From Acidobacteriota bacterium (GTDB lineage: Bacteria > Acidobacteriota > UBA6911 > RPQK01 > JAJDTT01): a stretch of DNA of 41,605 nt. The notes below the pieces were generated by a model. That model saw only the letters and a program-made list of their open reading frames with translations, ran no database searches and had not been told where the DNA came from. The stretch lies in the NCBI GenBank assembly GCA_022827025.1, contig JAJDTT010000058.1, positions 1 through 41,605 of the forward strand. The letters run 5' to 3'. A program made the translations under genes and the position numbers. Positions 30,540 to 41,462 of the stretch are shown in pieces (position 1 is the first letter of the stretch; each line of letters opens with the position of its first letter).

Positions 30540-32207
30540 CTAAAGGGCCAGCGTCATCGGGACGATCAAGGGCCTCTTCCTCGTGCGTTTGCGCAGGAAA
30601 CGCTTCAAGCCGGTCTGCAGCATCTCTTCCAGCAGGCCTTCGTCCCGTTTCCCGTTGGCGCCGGTTTCGGACACGAGACGGCGGATCCGGGCCCGGGTCT
30701 CCCGCATCAATTCCTGCGAGTCCTCGGGTTGAACGAATCCACGGGAAATCAGCTCCGGCTCGCCAATGAGTTCCCAGCTCATGCGGTCCAGGCGAAGTCC
30801 CACCACCAGAACCCCGTCGGTGGCCAGGAAACGGCGGTCTCTGAGCAGGTCCTGATCCACTTGCCGCCGGATGCCCTCATCGATGAAGCGGCGTCCTGAC
30901 GGGACCCGGCCCAGGATCTCGGCCTTGTCGGGACTCAAGCCCAGGACTTCTCCGGATTCCATGAGATGGACCCGGTCCGGGGGGATCCCCTGGCTCCGGG
31001 CCAGACTGGCGTGGGCCGCCAACTGCCGGAACTCGCCATGGATGGGAACGAAGAACCGGGGCCGCGTCAGGTCGATCATGAGCTTGAGGTCTTCCCGGTA
31101 ACCGTGCCCGGAAGCGTGGATCGGCTCATGGCGGGAGTCCAGCACCCGGGCTCCTCTGCGGTAGAAATGGCTGATCATCTGGCCGATGGCCTTCTCGTTT
31201 CCGGGGATGACGCGGGAAGAGAGGAAGACGAGGTCGCCGGGCTCGATTCGGACTTGCCGGACCTGGTCCACGGCCAGCCGGCTCATGGCCGACCTGGACT
31301 CTCCCTGGCTGCCGCTGGCCAAGACGATGAGGCGTTCCGGCGGAATCCGTGCCAGATCGTCCCGTGATCTCAAGACTTCGCGGTCGGTCCTCAGGTATCC
31401 CAGCCGGGATGCCAGGCGGATGTTGGAGACCATGCTCCTCCCCATGGGAACCACCTCGCGCCCCACCTCCCGGGCCAGGTCCAGGACGATCTGGATCCGG
31501 TGCATGCTGCTGGCGAAGGTGGCCAGGATGATCTTGCCGCCGGCCTGGCGAAACAGGTTTTCCAGGGGCTCGCGGACGGACGACTCCGAAGGAGAAAGAC
31601 CCGGGACGTCTGCGTTGGTGCTGTCCGAAAAGAGCGCCAGGACACCCTCTTGCCCCAATTCGGCGAGTCTCGCCAAGTTGCTCCTGTGGCCGTCGATGGG
31701 GGTCTGGTCGAACTTGAAGTCTCCGGTCCAGACGATCCGGCCTGCGGGAGTCCGAATCGCGAAGCAAAAGCTTTCGGGAAAGGAATGGGTCACCCGGAGG
31801 GGTTCCACCTGGAAAGCTCCCAGGTCCACCGGACGATCGGCTTCCAGCGATCGAAGGTCCGCCTCCTTGTCCAGTCCTCGTTCCCGTAGCCGCGATGAAA
31901 CCAGGCCCAAGGTCAGCCGGTTGGCGTAGACCGGGACCCGAAGCTGATCAATGACGTAGGAGACGCCCCCGGCGTGGTCCTCGTGGCCGTGGGTCAACAC
32001 GATGCCCCGCAACTGGCGCCGGTTTTCCAGGAGGAAGCTGATGTCGGGGACCATCAGATCCACGCCCAGGCTGGTCACCGGGCGACGGCCCGGAAGCATC
32101 ATTCCGGCATCGACCAGAATCAGGTCGCCTCCGGCCCGGAGGGCGGCACAGTTCATCCCGAATTCGCCCAGCCCTCCCAGGGGAATGACTTCCAATCGAC
32201 CGCTCAT
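30540..32207 (-). CDS. rnj: Ribonuclease J
   Basis: 555 residues from the ATG at 32207. A longer open frame to 32735 is the antisense shadow of rsmA. RNase J is a metallo-beta-lactamase/beta-CASP 5'-exo- and endonuclease in mRNA decay. Features are VIPLGGLGEFGMNCAALRAG, ILVDAGMMLP, the zinc motif LTHGHEDHAGG, IVWTGDFKFDQTPIDG, ALFSDSTNADVPG and GKIILATFASSMHRIQ. The beta-CASP continuation has VVLDLAREVGRE-like helices, LASGSQGESRSAMSRLA and SSRVIPGNEKAIGQMISHF. HASGHGYREDLKLMIDLTRP and VPIHGEFRQLAAHASLA complete the active site. The C-terminal dimerisation part ends basic. It lies 11 bases after rsmA. Confidence 0.95.
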   Translation of the reverse strand: MSGRLEVIPLGGLGEFGMNCAALRAGGDLILVDAGMMLPGRRPVTSLGVDLMVPDISFLLENRRQLRGIVLTHGHEDHAGGVSYVIDQLRVPVYANRLTLGLVSSRLRERGLDKEADLRSLEADRPVDLGAFQVEPLRVTHSFPESFCFAIRTPAGRIVWTGDFKFDQTPIDGHRSNLARLAELGQEGVLALFSDSTNADVPGLSPSESSVREPLENLFRQAGGKIILATFASSMHRIQIVLDLAREVGREVVPMGRSMVSNIRLASRLGYLRTDREVLRSRDDLARIPPERLIVLASGSQGESRSAMSRLAVDQVRQVRIEPGDLVFLSSRVIPGNEKAIGQMISHFYRRGARVLDSRHEPIHASGHGYREDLKLMIDLTRPRFFVPIHGEFRQLAAHASLARSQGIPPDRVHLMESGEVLGLSPDKAEILGRVPSGRRFIDEGIRRQVDQDLLRDRRFLATDGVLVVGLRLDRMSWELIGEPELISRGFVQPEDSQELMRETRARIRRLVSETGANGKRDEGLLEEMLQTGLKRFLRKRTRKRPLIVPMTLAL

Positions 32208-32218
32208 TTGGCGGCCAA

Positions 32219-33019
32219 CTATAGCATGCGTGCCAGACACACAAACTGTTCCAGAGACACCTCCTCCGCCCTCTGCCGGAGTTCGATTCCGGCGCTTTCG
32301 AAGGCCGGCTCCAGGTGTCCCTTCCAGGGTCCGAACGCGCTCCGGAGATTGTTCCGGAGAGTCTTCCTGCGCTGGCGGAATCCGGTCCGGATCAGCCGCA
32401 GGAATCGGTCGTAGCAGGGGAGATGGGCCGGTTGTGGGCGAGGGATCAACTGCATGGCGTGGGAGCGGACCTCGGGTGGAGGGGAGAAGGCGCCGGCCGG
32501 CACGTCGAAGCCGCGAATCCGGGAGAAGCGGTATTGGAGAACCAGCGTGAGATAGCCGTAGCTCTTGGAGCCGGGGCGGGCCAGAATGCGCTCGGCGACC
32601 TCCTTCTGGACCATGAAAGTGAGGCTGTGAAACCGATGGCCGAAAGGAATCATCTTTGTGAGTATGGCGGTGGAGATGTTGTAGGGAAGGTTGCCCACCA
32701 GCTTGACGGGATCTTCGGGCAAGGTCGCGTCCCAATCGAGATCCAGGACGTCCGATTGGATCAGGGTCAGCCGCGACAGGGACTCGGGCCTGAGACTGCG
32801 CTTGAGATGGTCCACCAGGTCCCGGTCGAATTCGATGGCGACCACGTCGCGGGCCCGTTCCAGGATGAGCCGGGTGAGCTGTCCGGTGCCCGGGCCGATT
32901 TCGATGACGGTGTCCCGGCCGGCCGGCGCCGCCAACCGGACCATCCGGCGGCAGTAGCCGGCATCGTGGAGGAAATGTTGCCCCAGGGAACGCTTGGCCC
33001 GGGGGAAGTTCGGAGTCAT
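32219..33019 (-). CDS. rsmA: 16S rRNA adenine dimethyltransferase (KsgA)
   Basis: 266 residues from the ATG of MTPNFPRAKRSLGQHFLHD. It dimethylates the two adjacent adenines in helix 45 of 16S rRNA (A1518 and A1519 in E. coli) as a late check on the small subunit. The SAM-binding motif is VIEIGPGTGQLTRLIL, followed by VVAIEFDRDLVDHLK and the catalytic motif VGNLPYNISTAIL. The C-terminal domain (LIRTGFRQRRKTLRNNLRSA) is typical. First gene of the rsmA-rnj-ftsK series. Confidence 0.95.
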   Translation of the reverse strand: MTPNFPRAKRSLGQHFLHDAGYCRRMVRLAAPAGRDTVIEIGPGTGQLTRLILERARDVVAIEFDRDLVDHLKRSLRPESLSRLTLIQSDVLDLDWDATLPEDPVKLVGNLPYNISTAILTKMIPFGHRFHSLTFMVQKEVAERILARPGSKSYGYLTLVLQYRFSRIRGFDVPAGAFSPPPEVRSHAMQLIPRPQPAHLPCYDRFLRLIRTGFRQRRKTLRNNLRSAFGPWKGHLEPAFESAGIELRQRAEEVSLEQFVCLARML

Positions 33020-33065
33020 ACGTGGGACCGCAGGCAGTCCGCGGCGACTTTCAACGCAGGCTCCT

Positions 33066-33074
33066 ATGTTAACA
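33066..33074 (-). promoter_or_regulatory. Candidate extended -10 promoter of rsmA-rnj-ftsK
   Basis: TGTTAACAT on the minus strand, the same TG-T-TA--AT form as the one before the VWFA gene at 14340. It lies about 47 bases before the rsmA ATG in the spacer divergent to trxA. No clear -35 is visible. Confidence 0.3.
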
Positions 33075-33125
33075 TGTGCCGCGGTGAGCGCTCCGGTTTC
33101 TGCGCCGCCGCAATCAGAGGGAAGG

Positions 33126-33143
33126 GGGGACATTCTCGTCCCC
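33126..33143. repeat. Single family A hairpin in the rsmA/trxA spacer
   Basis: GGGGAC, loop ATTCTC, GTCCCC, with further G and C around it. It is a lone copy of the hairpin seen at 10021-10042, in the 243-base divergent spacer. The rest of the spacer has no gene; a strong ribosome site (AGGAGG, 33252-33257) precedes trxA. Confidence 0.6.
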
Positions 33144-33262
33144 TCTTGCGACCGGGTCTCTGTGCCACCGCACGAAGAGGCAGTTGTCTAAGGTTTCTGA
33201 AGGTCAAGCGGGGCCGGCGGCGGCGTTGGGCGCCCGCTCGAAAGAGATTTCAGGAGGTCAGG

Positions 33263-33589
33263 ATGAGCGACAAGGTTCAGGACGTTACCGATCAGAGTTT
33301 CGAGACCGACGTTTTGCAGTCGAGCGATCCGGTGCTGGTGGATTTTTGGGCGGCTTGGTGCGCGCCCTGCCGGATGCTCTCTCCCACCATCGATCAGATT
33401 GCCCAGGACTTTTCCGGTCGCGCCAAGGTGGTCAAGCTCAACGTCGACGACAATCGCGAGACCTCGGCCAAATATGGGATCCGGGGCATTCCGACGCTGC
33501 TGCTCTTCAAGAATGGGGAACTCAGGGATCAGGTCGTTGGCGCCACGTCCCGAGAGAACATCGCCCGGCTGATCGAGAACCAGCTCTAG
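33263..33589 (+). CDS. trxA: Thioredoxin with a CAPC active site
   Basis: 108 residues. The start is fixed by a perfect AGGAGG five bases upstream. Thioredoxin is the cytoplasmic dithiol reductant for ribonucleotide reductase and others. It has DPVLVDFWAAWCAPCRMLSP, then KLNVDDNRETSAKYGIRGIP with the cis-Pro, and LLLFKNGELRDQVVGA. The active site is WCAPC rather than the usual WCGPC; Ala at this place is found in other thioredoxins and should keep function, perhaps with altered redox potential. Monocistronic: a terminator follows. Confidence 0.95.
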   Translation: MSDKVQDVTDQSFETDVLQSSDPVLVDFWAAWCAPCRMLSPTIDQIAQDFSGRAKVVKLNVDDNRETSAKYGIRGIPTLLLFKNGELRDQVVGATSRENIARLIENQL

Positions 33590-33666
33590 CCGTCCCGGCA
33601 TTCGGAGATGGATGGCTTACCCGGTTCAAGGACTTTGCGCGCGGAGTCGATTGCAGCTTGTCCTGA

Positions 33667-35085
<1,419 letters not shown>

Positions 35086-35128
35086 CGTATTCTTCCGCGT
35101 TGCCCCGGGATTTGGCCGAGGGAAATCG

Positions 35129-35160
35129 TAAAGGGAACTACCGTCCCCCCTACCCCCCTG
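35129..35160 (-). repeat. G-rich linker module of family A, inverted copy
   Basis: On the minus strand it reads CAGGGGGGTAGGGGGGACGG then TAGTTCCCTTTAC. The same module is at 7458-7490 and 41388-41410 on the plus strand. It lies between the purA hairpins and the tandem array. Confidence 0.65.
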
Positions 35161-35162
35161 GG

Positions 35163-35291
35163 TTGGCGGCTGGAAACCGCCTCTCCCGTTGGCGGTTAGA
35201 AACCGCCTCTCCTGTCGGCGGCTGGAAACCGCCTCTCCCGTCGGCGGCTGGAAACCGCCGCTCCTTCGGCGATTGGAAACCACCGCTCCCC
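35163..35291. repeat. Tandem array of five 26-base hairpin units
   Basis: Units start at about 35163, 35189, 35215, 35241 and 35266, each like TTGGCGGCTGGAAACCGCC followed by TCTCCCG. Unit 2 has the full stem GGCGGTT, loop AGA, AACCGCC. Unit 5 has a broken stem (CGATTGGAAACCACCG). The array ends at the stop codon of the receptor fragment (35292). There are no unique spacers between units, unlike CRISPR. Confidence 0.8.
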
Positions 35292-35549
35292 TCAGAACTC
35301 GTACTCCAGTCCCACGTAGAAATTCCGCCCCATCTCGGGGACCCGGCGGCGGGTGAAGGGATTGGGAGAGTTGAGGTGATTGCTGTAGAGCCGGTCACCC
35401 AGGTTTTCGATCCCGGCCTTCAGCGTCCATCCCGAGGTGAGAGACGCCCGTGCTCTCAGATCGACGACGGTATATCCGCTGGTCACCTGCTCGAACCGCC
35501 TGGCGGCCACCCGGGTTTGACGATCGACCAGGGTCACGGCCAGATCCAT
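35292..35549 (-). pseudogene. C-terminal fragment of a TonB-dependent receptor
   Basis: 85 codons from an internal Met; the frame stays open upstream to near 35610 but no longer looks like a receptor there. The protein reads as the last strands of an outer-membrane beta-barrel: SGYTVVDLRARASL, WTLKAGIENLGDRLYSNHL, SPNPFTRRRVPEMGRNFYVG and a final LEYEF with the C-terminal Phe needed for barrel insertion. Whole receptors are 600-1000 residues; signal, plug and most of the barrel are missing. It follows the ABC permease gene on the same strand. It is most likely the leftover of a deletion or rearrangement next to the repeat array. Expression as a functional protein is not expected. Confidence 0.75.
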
Positions 35550-35610
35550 CCATGTTGGGGTAGACCTTGCGTGTCGGGGGCCAGCACATCCTTTGCACGT
35601 CCAGGTGAGT

Positions 35611-36980
35611 TCAGCCGTGGCGGACCCAGCGAACGATCTCGGGCAGGCTGGCGCGCTGTCCCCTCATCAAGATGCCCACGCGATAGATTCGTCCGGCCAT
35701 CCAGACTGTGGCCGCCACGGACGCGGCCAAGAGGACGAGGGAGATCGCCCATTGCCAGAGGGGCACCTCGGTTGCGAAGAGCCTGGAGGGCATCACCACG
35801 GCATTGAAGGGTGGGACCATCGACAGAATCACGGCCCATCGGTTGTTGGGACTCTCCATCAGCAAGGGGCCCGCGAGGAGCGAGATCATGCTGACGAAGA
35901 CGATGGGCGTGATCGCCTGTTGGGCGTCCTGAAGATCGCTCACCGTGGCTCCGGCGGCGGCGAAAACCGAGGTGTAGAGGAGATAGCCGAGCAGAAAGAA
36001 GAGAACGGCAAGGATGACGCTGTCCCACGAAATCGAGCCCGAAATCAGGTCGAGGCCCCCCAACTCGGCGGCGTCGCCTGCAAGAGGGCCGGGAGTGGGA
36101 GCAACGGACGCGAGGCTCGACAGGCCGCCGCGAGTGAGAGCGTAGCCCGCGGTGGCCGCCACCATCAGCGCCCAGATTCCGATCTGAGCCGCTGCCATGG
36201 CGCCGCATCCCAGTATCTTCCCCAACATCAGTTCCCAGGGGCGTAACGACGATGCCAGGATTTCGACGATGTTCGATTGCTTGTCCTCGATGGTCGACAT
36301 CAGGACCATCTGCCCGTAAGCCACCAGGAGCATGAAATAGAAGTAGACGACACCCATGCTGGCGATGGTCTGAATGGTCTGAGAGCGGGTCTCGCCCGTG
36401 TCGGTGACGTTGACGGCGTTCAATCGAGGTCTGCGCAACAGCTCTCGAGCGTCCACCGCCTCGACTCCCGCCGCTTGGAGCCGAGTTTGCAAGAGAGCCC
36501 GTTGGAGCGCATTCCGGGCCGATCTCCGGGTTCCCGACGGCACCTTGTCCCTGGCCAGCAAGGTGGCGGTCACCCGGTCCTCGTTGTCATCCGTTTCCTC
36601 CCGGCTCGCGGCGGGAGCACCACGGGCCGAGGCGGCGGCTCCAGCCGGCAGAATCAGCAGGTAGTCGAACGGCGTCGAAAGGAAACGCTCCCGGATTGCG
36701 GCAGCGGGAAGATCTTCCAGGTCGCCCGCCCGCGACGCCGTGACGGAACCGTCGTTCAATTCCTCCACCAGCAGGTTCGCTACGGTTCCGTCGGAGTCCA
36801 CGACGCCAATGGTCTTCCCCTTCTCGGAGTCCTCCACGTCCCGCATCGCGAAAACGATCAGGAATGCCACTCCGACCATGAGCACCGGCATTCCGATGGT
36901 GCCCAGGATGAACCACTTGGTCCTGACGCGTTGCATGAACTCACGCGCCGCAACGGCCAGAACATTGGGCGTAAACGGGT

Positions 36981-36984
<4 letters not shown>
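35611..36984 (-). CDS. ABC-2 type permease, NatB-like
   Basis: 457 residues. N-terminal VLAVAAREFMQRVRTKWFIL and a first helix (GMPVLMVGVAFLIVFAM) are followed by a large outside loop of about 170 residues, with GKTIGVVDSDGTVANLLVEE and an Ala/Arg-rich piece. Five more helices follow: VVYFYFMLLVAYGQMVLMST, MAAAQIGIWALMVAATAGYA, ILAVLFFLLGYLLYTSVFAA, ITPIVFVSMISLLAGPLL and WAISLVLLAASVAATVWMAG. The cytoplasmic EDKQSNIVEILASSLRPWEL is the typical NatB coupling segment. NatB-type exporters move Na+ or other small substrates; the substrate here is unknown. Its start overlaps the ATPase gene stop by four bases. Confidence 0.88.
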
Positions 36985-37937
<953 letters not shown>

Positions 37938-38055
37938 GCGAGCACCATAACAATTCCCGTTGCTATGCCGCCACCGGGACCCGGCGTGGATTTCAGGCTA
38001 GAATGATTCCGAAACTGAGACGAAACGAACACCCCGGTTCAGCGGAGGATCCGCG

Positions 38056-40566
38056 ATGAATTCGAGCTCCCGACGGATGCTGGCTCCGATCCTGGTCTTG
38101 CTCTTTTTCCCCGGGGAGGTGGCCTCACAGAATTCGTCCGAGCCCATCGATCTGACTCGCTATCGGGTTCAACCGGGCGATCAGGAAGGGGATCCCACCG
38201 GATTCCGGTTGAATTTTGCGGGAGAGGCCGGACATCGGCTCCAATTCCACTACGCCGCGGCGGAACCGGTGGAGTTGGAGGTGGCGGTGGGGTTTCCCGC
38301 AGGCGGGGCGCGAACCGAGCGGCGGCTTCTGGAGCCGGGCGCGGAAAACGTTGCGATCAGCTTCGATCTGGGCCCCCTTCTGGGCCACGGCCCTTACCGG
38401 CCCCTCCCTGCGACCAGCCACAAGGGACCTCAGGAGAGGGTCCGGGGATACTTGCGGACCGGCTGGTGGATCGACACCCACGATCCCGGCAACTACCTGC
38501 TGACGGTGAAGGGAAGACGGATCCGTGACGACCGGATCCTCTTCTCCAACGATTTTCGGCTTCCGGTCCAGACCTGGGTCGGAGCGGATCTGGACCGCTT
38601 GGCCTATATCGACGACAACGCCGCCGAGGTAGAGGTCTGGCTCGAGAAGGGCGCGCCGGTCCGGGAACTGGCCGTGGAGGTCGATCTGGTGGAAGCTGCT
38701 ACCGGGCGCGTCCGGTCTCCCTCCAGACGGGTCCGGCTCACCCGGGATCGGGCCCCTGTCGCCTTCGATCTCTCCGGGCTGAAAGCAGCCACCTATCACG
38801 TGCGGGTGAGGCCCCGAGTCGACGGACGCCTCTGGGAGGACGGGGTCCGCAGGGCGTTGTACCTGCACCGGAACGGGCCGCCGCCGAAACCGGAACCGCC
38901 GCTTGAGATCCCCGTGGCTCCCCAGTTGTTCGTGGACGACTACCTGATTGACGAGCAGCAGGGTCTACGAAGGGTCTTTCATCCGGCCCGCAAGTTGGAG
39001 GACCGGCCCCTGTTTCGGCCCGACCGGCCCTGGGAGGGTCACAGCGTCATTCTTTCCGAAGGAGCCGTCCCAGTCTTCAATCGGGAGAAGCAGCGCTACG
39101 AGTTGGAATACATCAGCGCGACCCGGTACCGGCTGCTGGCCGTTTCCAGTGACGGGAACCGTTGGACCAAGCCGGAACTGGGTCTGGTGGAGTTCCAGGG
39201 TTCCCGGGCCAACAACATCCTGGAGAAGATGGCGTCCCGGGGCCACGTGGGCGAAGGAGAGAAGTTCGGCGGGCTGTGGGACTACCGAACCCGCGGCATC
39301 CCCGATCTGCGGACCGCGACCCGGGTCGGCAGTCCCAAGTACCCGGACATGGATTTTCAGCGGGGGATCTACCTGATGGTCCGGGATTCCGAAGGGGTGG
39401 CCTATCTCACCACGGAACGCCCCTTCATGCGTGTTCACCTGCAACTGGAATCGCTGGACAGCCCCACCGACAACCTGGGCCCCATGTTCTACGACGAGCG
39501 CACCGGGGAACTGGTGCTCTATTTCGCGGCCCATCCTCCCTCCAAGGGAAGGGCGTTGGTGCGCTACGACAACAAGTGGGCCGTCTCGCGGAACCTGGGG
39601 CGGATGACCACGCGCGACGGGGTGAACTGGAACCGGAGCTACATCTGGGCGCCGCCGCGGGAGCACCCCAAACACCAGAGCTACGGGATGCAGCGGGTGA
39701 AGCGGATCGGCGACCTCTACGTCGCCTTCTTTCCACTCTATGATTGCGGGACCCAGCGGATGTCGATCCACCTCTGGGTGAGCCGCAACGGGATCCACTG
39801 GGAGGATCTGGGAGGGGATCGGGCCTGGATCCCCAGCGGACCCGAGGACAGCTTCGATTACGGGATCGTCTACGGTTTTTCGGAGGGCCCGGTGGAGGGG
39901 GACCGGTCCATCGGCTTCTACCACGGCACCAACACCCTGCACGTCAACGCCTGGATCCGGGACAAGCTGGTGGGCGGCGGGCCGGGTGACACACCGATTC
40001 CCGCCTCCGGGATCTTCGACGAGGTGCAGTACAACGGCCGGGCCTACCTGTCGCCGCCGGCGCCGGTGGAACCGGGTTGGGCTCTGTACGACTGCATCTG
40101 GAGTTGGTGGCGGCCCCGCTGCAGCCGGACGGTGGAGGAGGTCCGGGAGGCATTCTGGGCGGAGCTCGAGGCCAATACGGGCCAGACCCGGGAAGACCAT
40201 ATCGAAAAGAGCCGGGTGTTCCAGATTGCTCCCGCCCGGGTGGAGTACCGCACCAATGGATTCGCGTCGCGTCGGGCCGGCGAGCGTGAGGGCGCACTGA
40301 CGACCCATCCCCTGATCTTTCAGGGGAGCCGGTTGACGGTCAACGCCGCGGCCGCCGAGGGCCGCGTAGCGGTGGAGGTCTTGGACGAAGCCGGGCGGCC
40401 GGTGTCCGGTTACGGCCGGGACGAATGCCTGCTCACGGCCTTCGACAGCACCCGGAAGGAGGTGACCTGGAGAGAAAAACCGGATCTGTCTTCGGTGCGA
40501 GGCCGGCCGGTCCGGCTCCGCTTCACCCTGCAGAACGCCGACCTGTACGGCTTCCGGATTCGATAG
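38056..40566 (+). CDS. Secreted beta-propeller protein, glycosidase-like, unknown substrate
   Basis: 836 residues. Signal peptide MLAPILVLLFFPGEVAS (residues about 8-24). Residues 30-290 form beta-sandwich-like segments (DLDRLAYIDDNAAEVEVWLE, AATYHVRVRP). From 298 the protein has PQLFVDDYLIDEQQGLRRVF, then repeating blade-like units with WEGHSVILSEGAVPVF, YRLLAVSSDGNRWTKPELGL, LGPMFYDERTGELVLYFAAH, MTTRDGVNWNRSYIW and LWVSRNGIHWEDLGG. These (S-x-D-G-x-x-W) repeats resemble GH32/43/117-like five-bladed propellers often found in marine acidobacteria and planctomycetes. I cannot place the catalytic acids with confidence. A SD GGAGG (38044-38048) lies in a small hairpin GCGGA/TCCGC. The next gene starts seven bases after its stop. 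Confidence 0.7.
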   Translation: MNSSSRRMLAPILVLLFFPGEVASQNSSEPIDLTRYRVQPGDQEGDPTGFRLNFAGEAGHRLQFHYAAAEPVELEVAVGFPAGGARTERRLLEPGAENVAISFDLGPLLGHGPYRPLPATSHKGPQERVRGYLRTGWWIDTHDPGNYLLTVKGRRIRDDRILFSNDFRLPVQTWVGADLDRLAYIDDNAAEVEVWLEKGAPVRELAVEVDLVEAATGRVRSPSRRVRLTRDRAPVAFDLSGLKAATYHVRVRPRVDGRLWEDGVRRALYLHRNGPPPKPEPPLEIPVAPQLFVDDYLIDEQQGLRRVFHPARKLEDRPLFRPDRPWEGHSVILSEGAVPVFNREKQRYELEYISATRYRLLAVSSDGNRWTKPELGLVEFQGSRANNILEKMASRGHVGEGEKFGGLWDYRTRGIPDLRTATRVGSPKYPDMDFQRGIYLMVRDSEGVAYLTTERPFMRVHLQLESLDSPTDNLGPMFYDERTGELVLYFAAHPPSKGRALVRYDNKWAVSRNLGRMTTRDGVNWNRSYIWAPPREHPKHQSYGMQRVKRIGDLYVAFFPLYDCGTQRMSIHLWVSRNGIHWEDLGGDRAWIPSGPEDSFDYGIVYGFSEGPVEGDRSIGFYHGTNTLHVNAWIRDKLVGGGPGDTPIPASGIFDEVQYNGRAYLSPPAPVEPGWALYDCIWSWWRPRCSRTVEEVREAFWAELEANTGQTREDHIEKSRVFQIAPARVEYRTNGFASRRAGEREGALTTHPLIFQGSRLTVNAAAAEGRVAVEVLDEAGRPVSGYGRDECLLTAFDSTRKEVTWREKPDLSSVRGRPVRLRFTLQNADLYGFRIR

Positions 40567-40573
40567 GCGGATC

Positions 40574-41362
40574 TTGTCCCAAGCCAGTCACGATCCCATC
40601 ATCTCCATGCGCCGGGTCCGGAAGTCGTATGGAGACCTCCTGGTGCTGGACGATCTCGACCTCCAGGTGCCCCCCTCCCAGAAGCTGGCCCTGATCGGAC
40701 CCAGCGGATCCGGCAAGTCGACCATTCTCCGAATCCTCATGACTCTGGAGCGCGTGGACTCGGGCCAGGTGCTCATCGACGGCCAGGCGGTCTGGGAACG
40801 GGACCACCGGGGACGGCAGGTTCCCGCCGGCTCCCGCCGCCTGAGGGAGATTCGGAGCAAGGTGGGCATGGTCTTCCAGCAGTTCAATCTGTTTCCCCAC
40901 ATGACGGTGCTGAAGAACCTTACGGTGGCGCCCATGCGGGTCCTGCGACTGTCCAGGGACACGGCGCGGGAGCGGGCACTGGCCCTGCTGGAGAAGGTCG
41001 GCCTGCTGGACAAGATCGATTCCTATCCGGCCCAGCTCTCGGGAGGTCAGAAACAGCGGGTGGCCATCGCCCGGGCGCTGGCCATGCAGCCCCGGATCAT
41101 GCTCTTCGACGAGGTCACGTCGGCGCTCGACCCCGAGTTGGTGGGCGAGGTGCTCCAGGTTTTGGAAATGTTGGCCCAGGAAAGCGACATCACCATGTTG
41201 ATCGTGACCCACCACATGGGATTTGCCCAGGACATCGCCGACCGGGTCGTCTTCCTGGACCGGGGACGGATCGTGGAGGACGCGGCGCCCGGGATCATCT
41301 TCTCGCAACCGCGGAAAGCCCGGACGCGAAAGTTCCTGGGAAGCATCCTGGCCGCCCGGTGA
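40574..41362 (+). CDS. Amino-acid-type ABC transporter ATPase (EhuA/GlnQ-like), orphan
   Basis: 262 residues from a TTG at 40574, seven bases after the propeller stop; GGCGG lies just upstream. An ATG 11 codons later (MRRVRKSYG) is the alternative start. Walker A is LIGPSGSGKSTILRIL, the Q-loop is VGMVFQQFNLFPHMTVLKNL, the signature LSGGQKQRVAIARALAM, Walker B IMLFDEVTSALDPELVGEVL and the H-loop IVTHHMGFAQDIADRVVFLD. DGQAVWERDHRGRQVPAGSR is an insertion typical of the ectoine transporter ATPase EhuA. These ATPases power polar-amino-acid or ectoine importers. No permease or binding-protein gene is in the window, so its partners must be elsewhere. The stop TGA touches a family A repeat. Confidence 0.9.
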   Translation: MSQASHDPIISMRRVRKSYGDLLVLDDLDLQVPPSQKLALIGPSGSGKSTILRILMTLERVDSGQVLIDGQAVWERDHRGRQVPAGSRRLREIRSKVGMVFQQFNLFPHMTVLKNLTVAPMRVLRLSRDTARERALALLEKVGLLDKIDSYPAQLSGGQKQRVAIARALAMQPRIMLFDEVTSALDPELVGEVLQVLEMLAQESDITMLIVTHHMGFAQDIADRVVFLDRGRIVEDAAPGIIFSQPRKARTRKFLGSILAAR

Positions 41363-41462
41363 GGAGCGGCGACATCCTTGTCGCCGACCAGGGGGGGTAG
41401 GGGGGACGGCATTCCCTCCGCATGGTGTCTTCCAAGAGGGCGATTAGGAAATCGCCCCTCCT
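41363..41462 (+). repeat. Family A hairpin mosaic between the ABC ATPase and DUF1501 genes
   Basis: Hairpins at 41367-41386 (CGGCGAC, loop ATCCTT, GTCGCCG) and 41438-41457 (GGGCGATT, loop AGGA, AATCGCCC), with the G-rich linker between (41388-41410). It fills the whole spacer between the two convergent genes and repeats the order seen at 7405-7570. Confidence 0.8.

Noticed and set aside
35163-35291. CRISPR-like array of 26-base repeats
   Set aside because: The units follow one another without unique spacers, each is a self-complementary hairpin, and no cas gene is nearby.
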